A stretch of DNA of 14,866 nucleotides from an uncultured Bacilli bacterium (GCA_934167785.1 CAKPLX010000027.1:1-14866); one strand, 5' to 3'. Counted from the first letter of the stretch, positions 1-7,263 are shown. Notes: generated from the sequence alone by a model not told the origin. Numbers and translations are program-made.

Positions 1-37
1 TGCTTAAGAAGATATTATATATGTTTCTAAAACTTAT

Positions 38-54
38 TGCACATTAATTGTGCA
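38..54. repeat. Small inverted repeat at window edge
   Basis: TGCACA and TGTGCA form perfect 6-base arms around a TTAAT loop. No U-tract follows on either strand, so it does not look like a complete intrinsic terminator. It could be an operator or the remains of a 3' end of a gene left of the window. Bases 1-174 hold no convincing gene. Confidence 0.3.
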
Positions 55-174
55 CTTTCAATAAAAATCTACAAAGAGAAATATTTTCTAAAAATAGTCA
101 AATATTTCTTTTTTTTTATGTCATTTAATGATATACTAAAATCATAGAATAGTAAAATAGGATAGTGATAATAG

Positions 175-1377
175 ATGAATGGAAATAATATGAATAGTAT
201 TATAAATTTAATTAATAATATTTGTGGAAAATATGGACTTACCCAAGAACAAGGAAATGAATTAATTAACAAATACCAAAGTGATGTTAGAAATATAGAC
301 GTTATTAGTAAAGAAATAGAAAATGTTGCTAACTACTATATGCATCAAAATAAATTATCCATAACCATTCAAAATACACCAAGCCTAAATCCTGGAAAAA
401 ATTATTACGTAACTGCTTTTGACAATAACAGTAATCTCTTCTTACAACCAGTTTCTGTTACTGTAACAAATCCAGAATCATCAGAAGTATTAGTTGAAAA
501 TACTTTTAAAGGCTACCAAAAACATACAGGAGTAGATGATATTGAAATTGCTATTTGCCAAGTTGGTCGCTTATTAAATTTTGACATTGTGGAAGAATAC
601 CGAATTTATAATGCAAGTAAACAAAAAGATTCCATAATCATTAAAGATATTGTAGATGATGATGAATTTTATGATGTAGAAAACTTAAAGAAAAGATTTT
701 TAAAATTAATCACGAATGGAAAATTAAAAAAAGAAAAATGGGTAGACACTACAGAACAGTTGAAAGTGGCAAATACCAAAGAAGACTATAAAACTATTGT
801 TGATTATGGATTAAATATCTTAAAAAGCCTTCCCAGTATGTTAGAAGAAGATTATCAAAAAATTGAAAAAAAATATTTTGATATGTTACTTTTTGATAGT
901 ATCATTAACCAGAGTGAAAGAAATTTTAAAGATTATGGTATTCTTTGTGATAAAGAGACCAAAAGATATTCCTTTGCTCCTTTATTTGATAACGTTTTTC
1001 CTTCTATTTTAAAAAATAATGATGTTATTACTATAAATGGTATTACCTGTAATCGTTATGAACTTATTGAGTGTTTATTTTATAACTATTATGACAAAAT
1101 TAAGGATAGGGTAGAAGAAATTCTTCAAAAAAAAGATAGCTACCTTCAAAATATTGATATTATTTTAAAATATAATCTTGATTTAGAAACCTATAATATG
1201 ATGATAAATAATATTATAACGAATTTAAATTATTTTGAAAGATTAAATAAAGAACAGAGCATGATGAAAACAAATACAAGTGCTGGTTATGTAAATATTG
1301 TTCAAATGATAATAGGATTAATTATCATTGCAGCTTTTTCCGTTTGTATTGGTTATTTATTATATTGTATAAAATAG
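175..1377 (+). CDS. HipA-kinase-like protein with C-terminal membrane anchor
   Basis: Residues about 105-350 resemble the HipA-type Ser/Thr kinase fold. An N-lobe-like stretch (EIAICQVGRLLNFDIVEEYR, about 124-143) and SIIIKDI are followed by a catalytic-loop-like segment at 241-257 (DSIINQSERNFKDYGIL) and a metal-binding-loop-like APLFDN (268-273). Canonical HipA has NTDRHxxN; here the aligned residues are Q246, E248, R249, N250 and D253, so the catalytic Asp and metal Asn look substituted and activity is uncertain. Residues about 373-397 form one hydrophobic segment with only three residues after it, suggesting a tail anchor with the kinase-like domain in the cytoplasm. Start is ambiguous: ATG 175 has a weak AGGA 13 bases upstream, while ATG 190 has GGA 7 bases upstream. 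No antitoxin-like HipB partner is adjacent, so a toxin-antitoxin role is not supported. It is terminated separately from sufB. Confidence 0.6.
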   Translation: MNGNNMNSIINLINNICGKYGLTQEQGNELINKYQSDVRNIDVISKEIENVANYYMHQNKLSITIQNTPSLNPGKNYYVTAFDNNSNLFLQPVSVTVTNPESSEVLVENTFKGYQKHTGVDDIEIAICQVGRLLNFDIVEEYRIYNASKQKDSIIIKDIVDDDEFYDVENLKKRFLKLITNGKLKKEKWVDTTEQLKVANTKEDYKTIVDYGLNILKSLPSMLEEDYQKIEKKYFDMLLFDSIINQSERNFKDYGILCDKETKRYSFAPLFDNVFPSILKNNDVITINGITCNRYELIECLFYNYYDKIKDRVEEILQKKDSYLQNIDIILKYNLDLETYNMMINNIITNLNYFERLNKEQSMMKTNTSAGYVNIVQMIIGLIIIAAFSVCIGYLLYCIK

Positions 1378-1430
1378 AAGTTATTTTCTTTTCAAAACAT
1401 TTCCTTGAAAATCAAAACAACTTTTTATTT
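1378..1430 (+). terminator. Probable intrinsic terminator after the HipA-like gene
   Basis: Directly after the TAG stop, AAGTTATTTT (1378 on) pairs with AAAACAACTT (ending 1423) with one A-C mismatch. An inner TTCAA/TTGAA stem follows, then TTTTATTTTT. The helix is long and imperfect. It separates this gene from sufB, which has its own promoter. Confidence 0.55.
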
Positions 1431-1441
1431 TTACCTATTTT

Positions 1442-1450
1442 TGATATAAT
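1442..1450 (+). promoter_or_regulatory. Extended -10 promoter of sufB
   Basis: TGATATAAT is a consensus extended -10 (TGnTATAAT) placed 24 bases before the sufB start codon. The region 17 bases upstream has only a T-rich, poor -35, which is usual for extended -10 promoters. Confidence 0.6.
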
Positions 1451-1474
1451 AGACATGGAAAAAAGGTGATTACA

Positions 1475-2782
1475 ATGAAATTAACAAGTGATGACATTAA
1501 AAACATCTCAAGTATTAAAGAAGAACCAAGTTGGATGTTAGATTTCCGTCTAAAAGCTTTTGAAGTATTTAAAAATAGCAAAAATCCCACTTTTGGTCCA
1601 AACTTAGACATTGATTATGATAGCATTAATTACTATAAAAAAAGAGAGGAAAAGTTAACCAATGATTGGAATAATATTTCTTGCTCTGTTCGTGATGAAT
1701 TCGACAAATTGGGTGTAATTGATGCTGAAAAAAAGTACTTAGATGGAATAGGTGCTCAATACGATAGTGAAGTCATTTATCATAATATGATCAAAGAATT
1801 AGAAGAAAAAAACGTAATCTTTCTCGATACAGATAGTGCCCTAAAACAACATCCAGAAATTTTCAAAAAATATTTTAATAAATTAGTAAAATATGATGAA
1901 AATAAATTTACCGCATTAAATGGTGCTGTTTGGAGTGGAGGGACATTTATCTATATTCCTCCTCACACTAAACTAGATCGTCCTCTCCAAAGCTATTTTC
2001 GGATTAACAGCAAAAATATGGGTCAATTTGAAAGAACTTTAATCATTGTTGATGAAGGAAGTGAACTTCACTATATCGAAGGATGTACGGCTCCAACTTA
2101 TACAGAAGATGCCCTACATGCAGCTGTTGTAGAAATATTTGTGGAAAAGAATGCAAAATGTAGATATACAACAATTCAAAACTGGTCTAGTGATGTCTAT
2201 AATTTAGTAACCAAAAGAGCGATTGTTGAAGAAAATGGCTTAATGGAGTGGATCGATGGGAATGTCGGTGCGAAAACAAATATGAAATATCCAGCTTGTA
2301 TCTTAAATGGTCCACATGCTAGAGGTACTTGTATAACAGTAGCGGGAGCTGGAAAGAATCAAATTCAAGATACAGGCGCTAAAATGATTCATTTAGCTCC
2401 ATATACCAAAAGTAATATTGTATCCAAATCAATTGCTTCAAATGGAGGAAATGCTACTTACCGTGGAACCGTAAAGATAACAAAACAGGCTCATGATTCT
2501 ATAGCTAGTGTAAAATGTGATACCATAATTTTAGATAAACTTTCTAAAAGTGATACAATTCCCAATAATATTGTGGCCAATTCCTCATCACTATTAGAAC
2601 ATGAAGCAACCGTTAGTAAAATAAGCGATGATAAATTATTTTATCTTATGAGTAGAGGACTCCCAGAGGAAGCAGCTAAAGAGTTAATTATTTTAGGATT
2701 TATTAATGAATTTAGGGAAGAACTACCAATGGAATATGCTGTAGAATTAAATCGATTATTAAAAATTAATATTGAGTCATAA
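1475..2782 (+). CDS. sufB: Fe-S cluster assembly scaffold protein SufB
   Basis: SufB is a core subunit of the SufBC(2)D scaffold that builds Fe-S clusters in the cytosol. The protein aligns by eye with Bacillus SufB over its length: EEPSWMLDFRLK (16-27), YLDGIGAQYDSEVIYHNM (88-105), LNGAVWSGGTFIYIP (148-162), NMGQFERTLIIVDE (181-194), EGCTAP (202-207), RYTTIQNW (230-237), GAKMIHLAP (301-309) and ELPMEYAVELNRL (416-428). The conserved Cys of the SVKCDT motif is C348, and EHEATVSKI (375-383) is present. At 435 residues it lacks roughly 30 N-terminal residues of the Bacillus protein. ATG 1475 is chosen because AAGGTG lies 6 bases upstream; the upstream in-frame GTG at 1466 is inside that ribosome binding site. 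Unusually, no sufC, sufD, sufS or sufU is adjacent. Confidence 0.96.
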   Translation: MKLTSDDIKNISSIKEEPSWMLDFRLKAFEVFKNSKNPTFGPNLDIDYDSINYYKKREEKLTNDWNNISCSVRDEFDKLGVIDAEKKYLDGIGAQYDSEVIYHNMIKELEEKNVIFLDTDSALKQHPEIFKKYFNKLVKYDENKFTALNGAVWSGGTFIYIPPHTKLDRPLQSYFRINSKNMGQFERTLIIVDEGSELHYIEGCTAPTYTEDALHAAVVEIFVEKNAKCRYTTIQNWSSDVYNLVTKRAIVEENGLMEWIDGNVGAKTNMKYPACILNGPHARGTCITVAGAGKNQIQDTGAKMIHLAPYTKSNIVSKSIASNGGNATYRGTVKITKQAHDSIASVKCDTIILDKLSKSDTIPNNIVANSSSLLEHEATVSKISDDKLFYLMSRGLPEEAAKELIILGFINEFREELPMEYAVELNRLLKINIES

Positions 2783-2783
2783 A

Positions 2784-2819
2784 AAAGATTTTTGAAACAT
2801 AACCTTTTCAAAAATCTTT
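2784..2819. terminator. Bidirectional terminator between sufB and the S41 protease gene
   Basis: AAAGATTTTTGAAA (2784-2797) and TTTCAAAAATCTTT (2806-2819) are perfect 14-base complementary arms around a short loop. T-rich sequence follows on the + strand, and AAAAAA precedes it, which gives a U-tract on the - strand. It lies between convergent genes and overlaps the protease stop codon. Confidence 0.9.
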
Positions 2820-4134
2820 ATTTTTTAATTTGGTTAACTAATAAATCTGTAGCCGTTTGTAATTGAAGATCATGACCATCTTTAACTTCATAAGCAACTG
2901 GATTAGTAGGTTCAACCCCTTCCTTATTAATCCAATTTCCTTTAGGGGTTAACCATTTTTCTACAGTATATTTAATCATTGTTCCATCGGAAAGTTTTTT
3001 TGTTTTTTGAACTGTTCCTTTACCATAAGTTTTAGTTCCCACAACAAGTCCACCATAACTTTCCTTAATAGCAGATGCCAAAATTTCTGATGCTGAAGCA
3101 CTAGCAGCATTAACTAATACCGCAATAGGGTAAGAACGATATTCTTTAGTTTTATCTTTTATTACTTCTGTTTTGTTACTATCTTGTAATTGATAAATTA
3201 CTTTCCCTTTTTTTAAAAATAAACTACTAATATCAGTTACAGAATTTAAATATCCACCTGAATCATTTCTTACATCAATAATTAAAGCTTGAATCCCTTT
3301 TTTTTCTAAACTTGTTAACTGATTTTTAAATTGTTCATAGGTTACAGATGAAAATACAGAAATATCAATATAACCTATTTTTTTTGTTTCTTGTTCAATA
3401 ACTTTACTTGTTACACTAGGAACCTCAACTCTATTTCTTTTAATAGTTATTTTTTTTAAGTCATTTCCTCTTTTAATTGTTAATTCTACAGTGTTCTTTT
3501 TCCTATTTTTTACATATTCGGATAAATCATTACTAGTTTTATTAGAATAATCTTTTCCATCAACTTGTGTGATAATATCTTTTTCCTGCAATCCAGCTTT
3601 CTTTGCCGGACCATCATCAAATACACTAATAACAACAATATTATTATCATTATCCATAGAAATCATACAACCAATTCCTTCATATGTTCCATTAACTGTT
3701 TCTAAAAAATTAGTAGTATCTTTTTTATTTGAATAAGTTGTATAACTATCTCCAGCCTCTGTTAGCATTGCATCCACCGCTTGATCAACCAGTTTCTTTT
3801 TATCAACTTTTCCATAATAATCTTTAGTAATAGTATCATATACATTAATTACTTTTTGTAAATCACTATATAATTTAATAAAGTTTTTTCCCCCACTTAA
3901 AAGAAAAAGTACAAGTAAACAAATAACTGCCCCTAAAATTTCAAAATAAATCATCATCAATATTTTCTTTTTAGTTTCTTTTTTTTGAAAAGAAGCAGTA
4001 TCGTTTGAAAGATGATTTTTCTTTTTTTCTTGTTTCATTTTTTTTCGTTCTTCCTTTATTTTTTCTTTCTCTTTTTGAATAATTTCTTTGGATTTAATTA
4101 TTGACTTTTCTCTATCTTTTTTAAATAAATTCAT
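2818..4134 (-). CDS. Carboxyl-terminal processing protease (S41 family, PDZ domain), membrane anchored
   Basis: This is a CtpA/CtpB-like serine protease that would cleave proteins outside the membrane. The order is: a very Lys/Glu-rich cytoplasmic segment (1-57), one transmembrane helix (about 58-80), an N-terminal helical region with DSYTTY (129-134), a PDZ domain (about 145-235, with GIGCMI and DGPAKKAGLQEKDIITQVDG), and the S41 catalytic domain (about 250-415). The conserved segment NAASASASEILASA carries the presumed nucleophile S345, and GTKTYGKGTVQ carries the general base K372. IDVRNDSGGYL matches the family's DLRxNxGG motif. The charged 57-residue N-terminus before the anchor is longer than usual. 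Start ATG 4134 has GGTGA 5 bases upstream. Whether it acts in sporulation signalling (CtpB-like) or general quality control cannot be told from the sequence. Confidence 0.93.
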   Translation of the reverse strand: MNLFKKDREKSIIKSKEIIQKEKEKIKEERKKMKQEKKKNHLSNDTASFQKKETKKKILMMIYFEILGAVICLLVLFLLSGGKNFIKLYSDLQKVINVYDTITKDYYGKVDKKKLVDQAVDAMLTEAGDSYTTYSNKKDTTNFLETVNGTYEGIGCMISMDNDNNIVVISVFDDGPAKKAGLQEKDIITQVDGKDYSNKTSNDLSEYVKNRKKNTVELTIKRGNDLKKITIKRNRVEVPSVTSKVIEQETKKIGYIDISVFSSVTYEQFKNQLTSLEKKGIQALIIDVRNDSGGYLNSVTDISSLFLKKGKVIYQLQDSNKTEVIKDKTKEYRSYPIAVLVNAASASASEILASAIKESYGGLVVGTKTYGKGTVQKTKKLSDGTMIKYTVEKWLTPKGNWINKEGVEPTNPVAYEVKDGHDLQLQTATDLLVNQIKK

Positions 4135-4152
4135 CTACATCACCATAATATC

Positions 4153-4181
4153 AGTTTATCACAATCAATTTTCAAATACAA
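4153..4181 (-). promoter_or_regulatory. Candidate promoter of the S41 protease gene
   Basis: On the - strand, TTGTAT (4181-4176), a 17-base spacer and TAAACT (4158-4153) make a fair sigma-A-type promoter ending 18 bases before the ATG. Both hexamers deviate from consensus. Confidence 0.4.
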
Positions 4182-4222
4182 TCAAATCAAATTAAGTTTA
4201 CAAAATCAAAAATTTATTCGAC

Positions 4223-4254
4223 AAAATAAAAGAAGAGCAATTAATTTTTCTTCT
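4223..4254 (-). terminator. Possible terminator of ssb
   Basis: On the - strand, AGAAGA (4254-4249) pairs with TCTTCT (4236-4231), extendable by a G-T pair, around a 12-base loop that includes the ssb stop. TTTATTTT follows. The stem is short, so termination may be partial. Confidence 0.4.
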
Positions 4255-4639
4255 CTTGCTTTTCTGTTTTTCCGGTTTTACTTCCTTTTTTGCTCTCTTT
4301 TTTTTCTTCTTTATTATTTGGTGATTGAGCTAAAAAAGTAACTTTTTCTGCAACAATTTCTGTCTTTTTCTTTTTACTACCATCATCACTAGTAATAACC
4401 CTAGTTTGTATTCGGCCCTTCACACCAACCATATCACCAGTCTGGCAATATTCAGTTGTGTTTTCAGCCACATTAGTCCATAGGGTGCAATCTAAGAAGT
4501 CTGTTTCGTATTCACCATTCATATTTTTATAGTTTCTAGGTACAGCTAATGTTACAGTTGCTGTTTTCTTTCCTGTTTCAGTAGTTCTTAATTCAGGTGT
4601 TTTAACAATTCTACCTACTAAGACAACTTGATTCAACAT
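4241..4639 (-). CDS. ssb: Small single-stranded DNA-binding protein with a basic tail (SsbB-like)
   Basis: The OB fold of bacterial SSB occupies residues 1-105: MLNQVVLVGRIVKTPELR (1-18), the G(K/T)xxATVTLAVPRNY strand region (23-37), ETDFLDCTLWTNVAENT (45-61) and GDMVGVKGRIQTR (68-80). It binds single-stranded DNA. At 132 residues it is shorter than the replicative SSB. The C-terminal 27 residues are Lys/Glu-rich and end in KQEKKN, with no acidic DDDIPF-like tip for partner binding. This resembles the competence-type SsbB of Bacillus more than essential SsbA, and the gene is not next to rpsF or rpsR. ATG 4639 is chosen because AAAGGAGG lies just upstream; the longer in-frame extension to 4690 would run through that site and the promoter. 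Confidence 0.92.
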   Translation of the reverse strand: MLNQVVLVGRIVKTPELRTTETGKKTATVTLAVPRNYKNMNGEYETDFLDCTLWTNVAENTTEYCQTGDMVGVKGRIQTRVITSDDGSKKKKTEIVAEKVTFLAQSPNNKEEKKESKKGSKTGKTEKQEKKN

Positions 4640-4654
4640 GTTATCCCTCCTTTC

Positions 4655-4690
4655 AACGAAAACTATATCACTTCGTTTTATAAGATACAA
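4655..4690 (-). promoter_or_regulatory. ssb promoter overlapped by an inverted repeat (candidate operator)
   Basis: On the - strand, TTGTAT (4690-4685), a 17-base spacer and TATAGT (4667-4662) with an upstream TG form an extended -10 promoter ending 22 bases before the start. The -10 is bracketed by AACGAA and TTCGTT arms (4677-4672 and 4660-4655, 11 bases apart), an inverted repeat of operator form centred on the -10. Confidence 0.55.
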
Positions 4691-4862
4691 ATTTTTAAAA
4701 CTATTGTTTCTTATGTTTTTTTGTTTAAAAAAAATAAAATACTAATCTAGTCCTATCTACATTTAAAGTTTAAAGACAATATCAGTATTTTTAACATAAA
4801 AATATAAATTATTTTTAATGAAAATTAAAAAGTAAGAAATCACTATTTTACATGAATTTGAC

Positions 4863-4888
4863 AAAAAAAGCCCCTTTTTTAGGAGCTT
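4863..4888 (-). terminator. Orphan - strand intrinsic terminator
   Basis: On the - strand, AAGCTCC (4888-4882) pairs with GGGGCTT (4874-4868) with one G-U pair, followed by a run of seven T (4869-4863). On the + strand there is no U-tract and one mismatch, so it is oriented for - strand transcripts. No - strand gene lies upstream of it before the divergent agrA. Confidence 0.7.
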
Positions 4889-4960
4889 CTTAAAAAATAG
4901 TTATAAAAAGTACTTTAAAATTAGTAAATTTTCTTCAAGTTTGACCTTATTTTTTACAAA
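4863..4960 (-). ncRNA. Candidate small RNA divergent from agrA
   Basis: A perfect - strand TATAAT (4972-4967) lies about 100 bases upstream of the orphan terminator. It would give a transcript of roughly 98 bases with no ribosome binding site plus ORF. The -35 is weak. This is inference from promoter and terminator alone. The position recalls RNAIII, which in Staphylococcus is divergent from the agr operon, but no sequence similarity is claimed. Confidence 0.25.
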
Positions 4961-5043
4961 AGTAACATTATAGATAAATTTTTTTTCTTTTACGAACTAA
5001 ATTAAGCATTTCAATTAGCAAAGGTAAAAAAAATGTCAAATTA

Positions 5044-5052
5044 TGTTATAAT
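5044..5052 (+). promoter_or_regulatory. Extended -10 promoter of agrAC
   Basis: TGTTATAAT is a perfect TGnTATAAT extended -10, about 30 bases before the agrA start. The -35 position (around 5024-5029) is poor. The GGGAGG ribosome binding site follows at about 5066-5071. Confidence 0.65.
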
Positions 5053-5081
5053 AAACTTGTTCGCTGGGAGGGAGTAGAACT

Positions 5082-5804
5082 ATGATAAGATTTATTATTT
5101 GTGAAGATAATAAAGAATTTTCAACCAAAATTCACAACATTTTAACAAAAGTAATGATGCCTTATAACTTTGAATACAAAATTAATGAATTCACCAAATA
5201 TAGTAAGGAAGTTCATGAAATCATTCAAAAAGAAGGAGAACAAAAAGTATATATTTTAGACATTGAGTTAGGAGAAATATCAGGACTAGAAATTGCTTCT
5301 GAAGTTAGAGAAAATGATTTAGAAAGCATTATTTTATTTGTGACAAATCATGGAGAATGTAAAAATGATATTTTTTATTCTAGATTATTAGCACTAGACT
5401 ATATACCAAAAGATAAAATTTGGGCTTCTCGATTTGAAGATACAATCATTTATATTATTAAAACAATTAATAAAAAAGGAGTACTTATCTATAACTTTAA
5501 TAGAAATTGTTATAGAATTCCCTATGACAATATTTTGTATATTGAGAAAATGCAAGATGTTCCAAAATGTATCATCAAAACCGAAACAGGAGAAGAATTT
5601 GAAACCAATATTCCCATTATAGAACTAGCCGGAAAGTTAGGACATAGTTTCTTTCAATGCCATAAATCGTGTATTGTAAATGTAGAAAAGATAAAAAGAA
5701 TTAATTACTCAGAAAATACAATAACTTTTCTAAATAATGAAACAGTATATTTACTATCTAACAGAAAGAAGAAGGAGTTGAGGGAATATGTTGCAAATTA
5801 TTAG
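5082..5804 (+). CDS. agrA: AgrA-like response regulator (receiver + LytTR DNA-binding domain)
   Basis: This cytoplasmic transcription factor of the agr quorum-sensing system would be phosphorylated by the AgrC-like kinase encoded next to it. The receiver domain (1 to about 130) has the acidic pair in ICEDN (E8, D9), the phospho-acceptor D60 in YILDIEL, T88 in FVTNH and K110 in DYIPK. The LytTR domain (about 138-240) has NILYIEKM, FFQCHKSCIVNVEKI (190-204; H194 and N200 correspond to DNA-contacting residues of staphylococcal AgrA) and SNRKKKEL (226-233). The length of 240 is normal for AgrA. A GGGAGG site precedes the ATG. It overlaps agrC by 17 bases, so the two are co-transcribed and probably translationally coupled. 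A VirR-like LytTR regulator is the alternative, but the adjacent agrB-agrD makes AgrA the better name. Confidence 0.9.
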   Translation: MIRFIICEDNKEFSTKIHNILTKVMMPYNFEYKINEFTKYSKEVHEIIQKEGEQKVYILDIELGEISGLEIASEVRENDLESIILFVTNHGECKNDIFYSRLLALDYIPKDKIWASRFEDTIIYIIKTINKKGVLIYNFNRNCYRIPYDNILYIEKMQDVPKCIIKTETGEEFETNIPIIELAGKLGHSFFQCHKSCIVNVEKIKRINYSENTITFLNNETVYLLSNRKKKELREYVANY

Positions 5805-7122
5805 TGGATATATAAGTGTACTAATAACTATGGTGGGAGTTTATGTTTTTGAAAAAATTGTTATTAATGATACATGGGAAATAAAAAAAGAACTACGAGG
5901 TGGATATTACTTACTATTATTTTCAATTCCTCAAACATTTATATTTTTGAATTTGAATGGTATTGTCAAAAGTATATTGATGACTATAATAAACGTTTTA
6001 TTTATTAAAAAAATTTCCTTAGTTTCCTATAAAAAAGCTATTTTAATGACCATAATGTATATGTCATTATTCTTAATTAATGATTTTATTGAGATGTATT
6101 TTGTAACAAAAGTAATGGGAATAAGCATAGAATATTGTTTTAATACACTAGCAGGTGGTGTTATTTCAAATTTGATTATTTGCATATTGTTTTTGTTGAC
6201 TACCATATTATTAAAAAATTATCTCCAAAAAATAGTAAATACGGAAATTTCAAATAATAAAAAAATAGTATTTCTTTCTGTTTTAACTTTAATAAGTGTA
6301 TTTGTTTTTTTCTATGAATTAGGAAAAGAGTTTAGACTAAATCAAAATTTTTGGATATATATTTTAATTATTGTTATTTTAATCTCAGATTTGTTAAATT
6401 TAATGAAACAAACAATTGAAAATAATAAGATCAAAAAGATTTATGATAATTTATTAGAATTTATGACAACTTATGAAGAAGAAATAGAAAATCAAAGAAC
6501 TCTTCGCCATGAAACCAAGAATGAATTTTTAGCCATTCGGGCTAAAATATGTGACAAAGAAAAAGAATCAGAAATCGTTAATTATATTGATGAAATTCTA
6601 GGTGATACTTATGCTGTAAAAAAAGAAAAGTATGCTAAATTTGGTTACTTACCAGCAAATGGAATTAAAGGACTTTGTTATTTTAAAGTACAAAAAGCTG
6701 AAGAAAAAGGAATTCATGTATCAATTAATATATCAAAGAAGATAAAAGAATCAACTATTTTTGATTTAGATTTAAAAAGGCAACGTGATTTTGCCAAAAT
6801 ATTAGGTGTATTTATTGATAATGCAATTGAAGCAAGTGCTGAATCTAAAGATAAAGAGTTAGGAATAGAAGCTTACTCTAATATAGAAAATGAATTTAGA
6901 ATGATTATTTCTAACACTTACAATAATAAAATAGAAGAAGAAAAAATAGGAAAAGAATCATTTTCAACCAAAGGCAAAAAAAGAGGTCATGGACTATTAC
7001 TTGTAAATGATATTATAAAAAATAATAGTATATTTGAAACAAAACGTGAAATAAAAAATGATATTTATAGTCAAATGATTATAGTAAAAAAAGTAGCAGA
7101 TAATAAAAAGCACTCAAAATAG
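5788..7122 (+). CDS. agrC: AgrC-like membrane sensor histidine kinase
   Basis: This is the receptor for the cyclic signal peptide. Residues 1 to about 208 hold some six or seven hydrophobic segments, followed by a coiled linker (209-238). The dimerisation/phosphotransfer helix has RTLRHETKNEF with H241, the HPK10-family form of the H-box. A GHKL ATPase domain follows: VFIDNAIEAS is the N-box (N345), and KKRGHGLLLVNDII (397-410) is the G-box. The length of 444 matches AgrC. The start ATG lies inside agrA and has AAGGAG about 10 bases upstream. The stop codon is embedded in the shared terminator. The gene order is agrA then agrC, the reverse of the staphylococcal order. Confidence 0.9.
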   Translation: MLQIISGYISVLITMVGVYVFEKIVINDTWEIKKELRGGYYLLLFSIPQTFIFLNLNGIVKSILMTIINVLFIKKISLVSYKKAILMTIMYMSLFLINDFIEMYFVTKVMGISIEYCFNTLAGGVISNLIICILFLLTTILLKNYLQKIVNTEISNNKKIVFLSVLTLISVFVFFYELGKEFRLNQNFWIYILIIVILISDLLNLMKQTIENNKIKKIYDNLLEFMTTYEEEIENQRTLRHETKNEFLAIRAKICDKEKESEIVNYIDEILGDTYAVKKEKYAKFGYLPANGIKGLCYFKVQKAEEKGIHVSINISKKIKESTIFDLDLKRQRDFAKILGVFIDNAIEASAESKDKELGIEAYSNIENEFRMIISNTYNNKIEEEKIGKESFSTKGKKRGHGLLLVNDIIKNNSIFETKREIKNDIYSQMIIVKKVADNKKHSK

Positions 7123-7135
7123 AGTGTTTTTATTA
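7105..7135. terminator. Bidirectional terminator between agrAC and agrBD
   Basis: CACTC (7111-7115) and GAGTG (7122-7126) pair around AAAATA. The stem is flanked by an A-run on the left and a T-run on the right, so both strands get a U-tract. The agrC stop lies in the loop and the agrD stop is 14 bases beyond the hairpin. Confidence 0.8.
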
Positions 7136-7140
7136 TATAT

Positions 7141-7263
7141 TTATTTTTCAAGCAAAGATTTTGGCATTTCTGGTTCGTCCATTATAAAGAACACACATCC
7201 TTGGGTACCAATATTAGCAACTCCTCCTCCAATTTTTGCTAATAAATTTGCAATAAAACTCAT
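7141..7263 (-). CDS. agrD: AgrD-like autoinducing peptide precursor (40 residues)
   Basis: This small ORF encodes 40 residues with the three-part layout of AgrD. It has an N-terminal amphipathic leader (starting MSFIANLLAKIGGGVANI, 1-18), a signal core GTQGCVFFIM with the single Cys at 23 (19-28), and an acidic tail DEPEMPKSLLEK (29-40). The tail closely matches the staphylococcal DEVEVPKEL motif recognised by AgrB. AgrB would cut between M28 and D29 and close a thiolactone from C23 to M28. This gives a six-residue ring, one more than the usual five; the amino-terminal trimming point cannot be predicted. The start has a perfect AAGGAGG just upstream. It lies 37 bases downstream of agrB in the same operon. 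Confidence 0.93.
   Translation of the reverse strand: MSFIANLLAKIGGGVANIGTQGCVFFIMDEPEMPKSLLEK

Larger units (their letters stand above)
4691..5081. other. Divergent intergenic region between ssb and agrA
   Basis: This stretch of about 390 bases has no supported protein gene on either strand. Its left half (4691-4860) is simple AT-rich sequence in which I see nothing definite. The right half holds a - strand terminator (4863-4888), a possible - strand -10 (4967-4972) and the agrA promoter (5044-5052). Confidence 0.6.

Noticed and set aside
69..272. 67-residue - strand ORF at the left edge
   Set aside because: It overlaps the start of the HipA-like gene on the other strand, has no clear ribosome binding site, and its composition is that of translated AT-rich DNA.
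175..1377. HipBA toxin-antitoxin module
   Set aside because: No small helix-turn-helix antitoxin gene is next to the HipA-like gene, its catalytic residues look altered, and it has a membrane anchor.
5434..5622. 62-residue + strand ORF inside agrA
   Set aside because: Out-of-frame shadow within a well-supported response regulator gene.
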